Program-made: the position numbers and the translations under genes | Shown here: positions 13,866 to 15,333 of the stretch, in pieces | Numbering within the stretch: position 1 is the stretch's first letter | Layout of the letters: the number at the start of each line of letters is the position of its first letter | Assembly: GCA_035569235.1 (NCBI GenBank) | Contig: DATMND010000534.1 | Coordinates: 1 to 15,333 of the forward strand | DNA length: 15,333 nt | From: JAMXLO01 sp035569235 | GTDB taxonomy: Bacteria > Pseudomonadota > Alphaproteobacteria > Acetobacterales > Acetobacteraceae | Reading direction: 5' to 3' | The notes under the pieces: model-generated | The model's database searches: none | What the model was told of the DNA's origin: nothing | The model's input: the letters and a program-made list of their open reading frames with translations, nothing else

Positions 13866-15333
13866 TTACAACTCTTCGACCTGCTCCACGCCTGGCAGCG
13901 TCTTCATTGCCTGCGCCAGACGCGGCGTGACGTTGAAGCCGCCGGGCAATGCGATCTCCACGCTCTGCGTCGTGCCAAGACGCGGCACCAGGATCACGCG
14001 ACCCTTGCCACTCCCCTCGCGCCCCAGCAGATCGCGGATGTGCGGTACCGCTGCCGTCTCGCGCAGCCAGATGCGGACCGCCGCACCCGCGCTGGCCGCC
14101 GCCTGATCGAGTGAAGACACATCCTGTGCGGTGACCCGCAACGACTCGCCATCCTGACGGAGATCGGCAACTACAAGCACATTTGAACCGCCGGACAGCA
14201 AATCCCGTGAGCGCGCCAGCACCTCGGCAAACAGCGTGACCTCGCACGACCCGGACGCATCGGTGATGCGCACCCAGGCCATTCGATTGCCGGTGCGGGT
14301 GACACGTTCCTTCTGCGCAACTACGGTGCCGGCCATGCGCACGCGCGTAACGCCGGCCTGCGCGACCGCTTCCACCTGCGCGCACGCTGTCGCGCCCATC
14401 CGGCGCAACGCCTTGGCGTAGACATCGAGCGGATGCGCTGTGAGGTGGAAGCCGATGGCCTCCGCCTCGAAGTTCAGCCGGTCCATCGGCGCCCAGTCGG
14501 GCACATCCTGAAGGCGCAGCGTTTCCCTGGAACTCCCGGATGTTGTGCCGAACAGAGCGATCTGGCCGCTGTCCTTCTCCTCCGCCGTCGCCTGCGCGCG
14601 CCGCAGGATTGCCTCGGAGCCAGCGAACAGCCGCGCGCGATTCGGCTCCAGCGCATCGAATGCGCCCGCACGAGTCAAATTCTCGATCTGCATGCGATTT
14701 AACTGACGCGGATCGACGCGGCCAGCAAAATCGGCAAGATCGCTGAAGGGCTGGTCGCCACGCGCTTCGACCAGCGCCTGCATGGCAGTGAACCCGACCC
14801 TCTTCACCGCGGCCAACGCATAGCGGATGGCCAGCCCGCCATCCTGCGCGCGTTCCACCGTGAAATCGGCGCCGGAGCGGTTGATGTCCGGCGGCAGAAT
14901 GCGAATGCCCGAACGCGCGGCCTCCTCGCGCAACGCCGCAAGCCGGTCAGTGTTGCCGAGTGCCAGGCTCATGCAGGCGGCAATGAATACTTCTGGATGG
15001 TTCGCCTTCAGCCATGCGGTCTGATAGGCGAGCAGCGCATACGGCGCCGCATGGCATTTGTTGAAGCCATAGCCTGCGAACTTTGCCATCAGGTCGAAGA
15101 CCTCTTTGGCCTTCTCCGGATCGAAGCCATGCTCGATCGCGCCCCTGGTGAAAATGTCGCGCTGCGCCTCCATTTCGGCGGGGATCTTCTTTCCCATCGC
15201 GCGCCGCAGCAGGTCCGCTCCACCCAGCGAGTAGCCCGCCATCCGCTGCGCGATCTGCATCACCTGTTCCTGGTAGACGATGATGCCGTAGGTCTCGGCC
15301 AGAATGTCGTGAATGTCCGGGTGCGGCGCCTCC
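13866..15333 (-). CDS. dnaE: DNA polymerase III alpha subunit, C-terminal part (5' end outside window)
   Basis: The frame is open to the window edge and gives 488 C-terminal residues ending in TAA at 13868-13866. The visible part begins within the catalytic core: AETYGIIVYQEQVMQIA, then AGYSLGGADLLRRAMGKK and FAGYGFNKCHAAPYALLAYQ, all classic for replicative DnaE. The helix-hairpin-helix region (LPPDINRSGADF, LAAVKRVG, TRAGAFDAL) and an OB-fold domain (AGTVVAQKERVTRTGNRMAW, then VRITDASGSCEVTLF) follow. The PHP domain and the catalytic aspartates lie outside the window. Sequence and domain order fit DnaE1, the main replicase, rather than the mutagenic DnaE2, but the missing half prevents certainty. 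It is a core gene and probably marks the boundary of the catabolic region. Leftward transcription runs into the paired REP element. Confidence 0.95.
   Translation of the reverse strand, partial: EAPHPDIHDILAETYGIIVYQEQVMQIAQRMAGYSLGGADLLRRAMGKKIPAEMEAQRDIFTRGAIEHGFDPEKAKEVFDLMAKFAGYGFNKCHAAPYALLAYQTAWLKANHPEVFIAACMSLALGNTDRLAALREEAARSGIRILPPDINRSGADFTVERAQDGGLAIRYALAAVKRVGFTAMQALVEARGDQPFSDLADFAGRVDPRQLNRMQIENLTRAGAFDALEPNRARLFAGSEAILRRAQATAEEKDSGQIALFGTTSGSSRETLRLQDVPDWAPMDRLNFEAEAIGFHLTAHPLDVYAKALRRMGATACAQVEAVAQAGVTRVRMAGTVVAQKERVTRTGNRMAWVRITDASGSCEVTLFAEVLARSRDLLSGGSNVLVVADLRQDGESLRVTAQDVSSLDQAAASAGAAVRIWLRETAAVPHIRDLLGREGSGKGRVILVPRLGTTQSVEIALPGGFNVTPRLAQAMKTLPGVEQVEEL

Overview
The window is GC-rich, densely coding bacterial DNA with short gaps and strong G/C preference at third codon positions. 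The DnaE fragment, the REP-like palindromes built on a GGCCGGG...CCCGGCC core, and the gene families together suggest an alphaproteobacterium, perhaps Rhodospirillales/Acetobacteraceae. That placement is inference. No tRNA, rRNA, CRISPR, transposase or phage gene was seen, and no gene-free stretch exceeds 300 bases.

Layout from left to right: (1) a rightward pair, a NIPSNAP protein cut by the window edge and an exported GlcG/HbpS-like protein, ending at a hairpin; (2) a leftward operon read as hyuB, hyuA, an LLM flavin-dependent oxidoreductase and a DUF1989 (urea carboxylase-associated) protein, with a fold-back REP element between hyuB and hyuA; (3) a rightward pair, an NAD(P)-binding SDR/NmrA-like protein and an M20 amidohydrolase, followed by a 126-base imperfect palindrome; (4) a leftward polar amino-acid-type ABC pair (binding protein and one permease, no ATPase gene); (5) a rightward cupin gene broken by a frameshift; (6) a leftward operon read as type-B carboxylesterase, a 99-residue unknown protein and an isochorismatase-family cysteine hydrolase; (7) a paired REP element and the 3' part of dnaE.

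Apart from dnaE, the genes read as an accessory catabolic island for a nitrogen-containing compound. HyuAB enzymes open hydantoin-like or oxoproline-like rings with ATP. LLM flavoenzymes oxidise organic substrates, and RutA is a relative that opens the uracil ring. M20 and isochorismatase-family hydrolases cut amide or carbamoyl bonds. DUF1989 proteins occur in urea/guanidine carboxylation pathways. A binding-protein-dependent importer could supply the substrate. The substrate cannot be read from the sequence. One testable idea is a hydantoin or N-methylhydantoin route in which HyuAB makes an N-carbamoyl product that the isochorismatase-family or M20 enzyme cleaves.

The points most worth a second look are the hyuB-hyuA-LLM-DUF1989 operon, the frameshifted cupin (restoring two bases exactly rebuilds the cupin motif), the long inverted repeat between convergent genes, the REP elements inside and beside these operons, and the conserved-looking but unknown 99-residue protein coupled to a hydrolase.
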